A stretch of 64,000 nt of DNA from JACJYM01 sp965230495 (GTDB lineage Bacteria > Bacteroidota > Bacteroidia > Chitinophagales > Saprospiraceae): positions 2,790,001-2,854,000 of the forward strand of contig OZ246004.1 in the NCBI GenBank assembly GCA_965230495.1, in the 5' to 3' direction. Made by a program: the position numbers and the translations under genes. The notes under the pieces are model-generated. The model was not told the DNA's origin, ran no database searches, and saw only the letters and a list, made by a program, of their open reading frames with translations. Shown here one piece after another: positions 61,966-64,000 of this stretch (positions are counted from its first letter, which is position 1; each line of letters opens with the position of its first letter).

Positions 61966-64000
61966 TTAATTTATTTTAATAATCCTTTCCGTATTCCTGT
62001 TTAAAGTCTTTTCATTAATCATAATAACTAAATATATTCCGCTGGAATAATTAGAAATGTCGAGATTAAGATCTTCTTTAGTCTTCAATTGCTCCAGTAT
62101 GTTTCCATTTATGTCCTGCAAAATAATCTCATAACCTTCTCCGTCATAAATATCAATTTTTAATTTTCCACTAGTTGGATTAGGATAGATAATATTTCTG
62201 TTCTCTATATCTATACCTTTCTCTTCAATAGTTTCATTATATCCATCAACAAATGCTTTGGGGTCAGAATTAGAAATTTCTATTTCAATTCCTAAACTAT
62301 ACATTTGTTGATTATAAATATTAGGAATAAAGTACTCACAACAATTACAGGTATCGACAACCAAAAGACTAATTGCTCCAAAACAAGCTGGATCATTATC
62401 ACAACAGTAATATGTAGGGCCGGAAGGGTTAGAACTTCCATTCCAATAATACTCATAACACGATCCTAGTGGCTGGGTAACAGATACATCCAGATAACTT
62501 GTCGCACCAGGTAAACAATCAATGGGAGGTGTACCTATGACAAATTGTGGAGGTGTAAGGCTTACATTGTCTGTACATTCATCATTAATGGTAACCGTAT
62601 ATGGCCCAACCAATGGAGGTGCAGTATTAGAAACAAAATATTTGTTACACTGCAAAGTTTGAAAGCCATCGGTAATTTCTATTGTGGCATTTAGTTGAAA
62701 GGTACCGTAACCGCAGTTTTGTAAATCAAACAAAATTGAATTGCTTGTTTGATTACTTATTACAGAACAAAAAGGATTGCCAAATGAAAAGGGCTTGAAT
62801 AAATCCACATCGATTATATTATAAGGGAAACAGGATGGATCAACATCTAATTCCAGAAGAAATTCTTCGTCACATACATGAGTTATCGTCTCATTAATCA
62901 TTAAATCCCCACAATTGAAAGTTGGAATAGTAATCGTTCCAGTGTATAGAGGACAAGTTTGTGGACCATTTGGTCCCATAACGGTAGCGGTAATGGTATA
63001 GGTATAAGTTCCTCCTAGACTCTCTATCGTTAGGCGATCACCGGAAATAGAGCTCCCAGTTATCGATATACCTGGTATATTCCAAGAGTATTGGGGGGAA
63101 TAAATGCTATGAACACAATTGACAGATAGCTCATATTCGAATCCACATACAGGATTAAGAGAAACCGGACAAGCCAAAGGACAGGGATCAGTTTGACATT
63201 GTGTAAAAGTACTTACTCCAACAGGTTGCTCAAGGGTTCCGTCATTATAAACTTCTATCTCTACTTCGTTAAATTGCATCGAATTCGTAATAAATGGATT
63301 TCCATGGACTAAATTAAGATTGAAGTCCGTGATACAATCACCGCTATAAGCTAAACCCCATCTATCAACATCAATCTCATCGTTATTTCTCAATCCAATA
63401 AGAATAAAATTCCCATTTTGATCCAGTCCCATGTCCGGAGTGTTGATAAAGTCAAAACTATTGCCCAGTTGCTGATAGTAATTATTGACCACATTTATAT
63501 TTGTAGCATCAAAATATTGTCCATTAGAAAAAGGATATAGTCCACAATTTGAAACCACATAGTCAAACTGATGCTTAAAAGGATATAATAATGCGGGTGA
63601 AAAATTATTATCCACAATGTATCCCATTAAACTCAAATATCCGTCTTCTTCTTCATATTGCAAATTGTGGCCCGTGAACAACATTCCACCAGAAAATGGA
63701 GTATCGTACATTGCATTATTGATGTTTCCGGACCATATGTCCACACATAAAAACATCATTCCGTCAATATCATTTGCCAATACCAGAATATTATCTCCTG
63801 TTCGCACTGCATCTGCTGCAAAAGGTGTATGTCTTTGCATTTCTACAGTATGTGCATAGATAGTATTACCAAAATTATCAAGACGAGCTACTAACAAGAG
63901 ACCTTGGTTTCCTCCAGTTAAAGATCCTGCAACAAAAATTCCATCTGGGCCTAAATCTACTATGCTATCTATAAAATCAATATCATTACCTCCCGACCCC
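61966..64000 (-). CDS. Large T9SS surface protein (N-terminus beyond window)
   Basis: The minus-strand frame is open from 64000 to the TAA at 61968-61966, so the gene continues past the window end; 677 residues are visible. A TTG at 63897 is not the start: the upstream frame continues in the same style (NDIDFIDSIVDLGPDGIFVA). The visible N-part resembles beta-propeller repeats of secreted Bacteroidota proteins (LLLVARLDNFGNTIYAHT, ILVLANDIDG). Immunoglobulin/PKD-like domains follow, rich in cysteine (CNCCEYF, YYCCDNDPAC). The C-terminus is a T9SS type A tail (NIIYPNPTSGKLKIDI). It precedes the hairpin, sigma factor and TPR gene, and is probably the surface output of that cassette. Confidence 0.85.
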   Translation of the reverse strand, partial: GSGGNDIDFIDSIVDLGPDGIFVAGSLTGGNQGLLLVARLDNFGNTIYAHTVEMQRHTPFAADAVRTGDNILVLANDIDGMMFLCVDIWSGNINNAMYDTPFSGGMLFTGHNLQYEEEDGYLSLMGYIVDNNFSPALLYPFKHQFDYVVSNCGLYPFSNGQYFDATNINVVNNYYQQLGNSFDFINTPDMGLDQNGNFILIGLRNNDEIDVDRWGLAYSGDCITDFNLNLVHGNPFITNSMQFNEVEIEVYNDGTLEQPVGVSTFTQCQTDPCPLACPVSLNPVCGFEYELSVNCVHSIYSPQYSWNIPGISITGSSISGDRLTIESLGGTYTYTITATVMGPNGPQTCPLYTGTITIPTFNCGDLMINETITHVCDEEFLLELDVDPSCFPYNIIDVDLFKPFSFGNPFCSVISNQTSNSILFDLQNCGYGTFQLNATIEITDGFQTLQCNKYFVSNTAPPLVGPYTVTINDECTDNVSLTPPQFVIGTPPIDCLPGATSYLDVSVTQPLGSCYEYYWNGSSNPSGPTYYCCDNDPACFGAISLLVVDTCNCCEYFIPNIYNQQMYSLGIEIEISNSDPKAFVDGYNETIEEKGIDIENRNIIYPNPTSGKLKIDIYDGEGYEIILQDINGNILEQLKTKEDLNLDISNYSSGIYLVIMINEKTLNRNTERIIKIN

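Noticed and set aside
1..64000. CRISPR arrays, transposons, phage or conjugation genes
   Set aside because: No regularly spaced direct repeats, transposase, integrase or phage structural motifs were found in the frames and gaps examined.

Overview
The window is about 36% G+C by eye and comes from a member of the Bacteroidota. The signs are type IX secretion (T9SS) C-terminal sorting domains on several secreted proteins, a SusC/SusD pair, TonB-dependent receptors with carboxypeptidase-regulatory N-termini, Bacteroidota-type promoters (TTG, about 20 nt, TAnnTTTG) and A-rich leaders instead of Shine-Dalgarno sites. Dockerin-like repeats on a T9SS protein and two sigma-factor/surface-protein cassettes fit a Saprospiria-like lineage, but that placement is inference. 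Nearly all of the window is coding. I found no rRNA, tRNA, CRISPR array, insertion sequence or phage gene.

Positions 1-34,400 are mainly chromosomal housekeeping interleaved with envelope genes: a DUF1015 protein (cut by the window start), a saccharopine-dehydrogenase-family enzyme, FtsK, a CotH-family T9SS protein, a TonB receptor plus beta-propeller phytase pair for phytate phosphorus, alanine dehydrogenase, ATP-dependent PEP carboxykinase, a sensor kinase, thymidylate kinase, DprA, a D-Ala-D-Ala dipeptidase-like lipoprotein, HU, a RibB with a decayed RibA half, DnaE, a GIY-YIG-like protein, a DsbA-like protein, an RND exporter, RNase HII, an MBL hydrolase and RadA. Convergent genes are packed tightly, sharing stop codons or terminator T-tracts.

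Positions 34,400-40,700 begin with the decayed remains of a second CotH-type gene. A same-strand cassette follows: a large lipoprotein, an ECF sigma factor, a protein joining one inner-membrane-type helix to a C-terminal beta-barrel, and a T9SS protein with an adhesin-like N-domain and dockerin-like repeats.

Positions 40,700-57,700 (minus strand) form a glucan utilisation locus. A Reg_prop/Y_Y_Y/LuxR regulator and a T9SS glucan-binding-like protein lead into susC, susD, a surface lipoprotein, GH16, GH3 and GH5. The enzyme set suggests a beta-1,3-glucan such as laminarin. The GH16 and the surface binder are lipoproteins, the GH3 appears periplasmic and the GH5 carries a T9SS signal, so polymer would be cut outside and finished inside.

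Positions 57,800-64,000 hold a NarL-type response regulator and a divergent TPR histidine kinase, separated by an isolated strong terminator hairpin. A second cassette follows on the minus strand: a large T9SS protein (cut by the window end), a long hairpin, a sigma factor and a membrane TPR protein that may be its anti-sigma factor.
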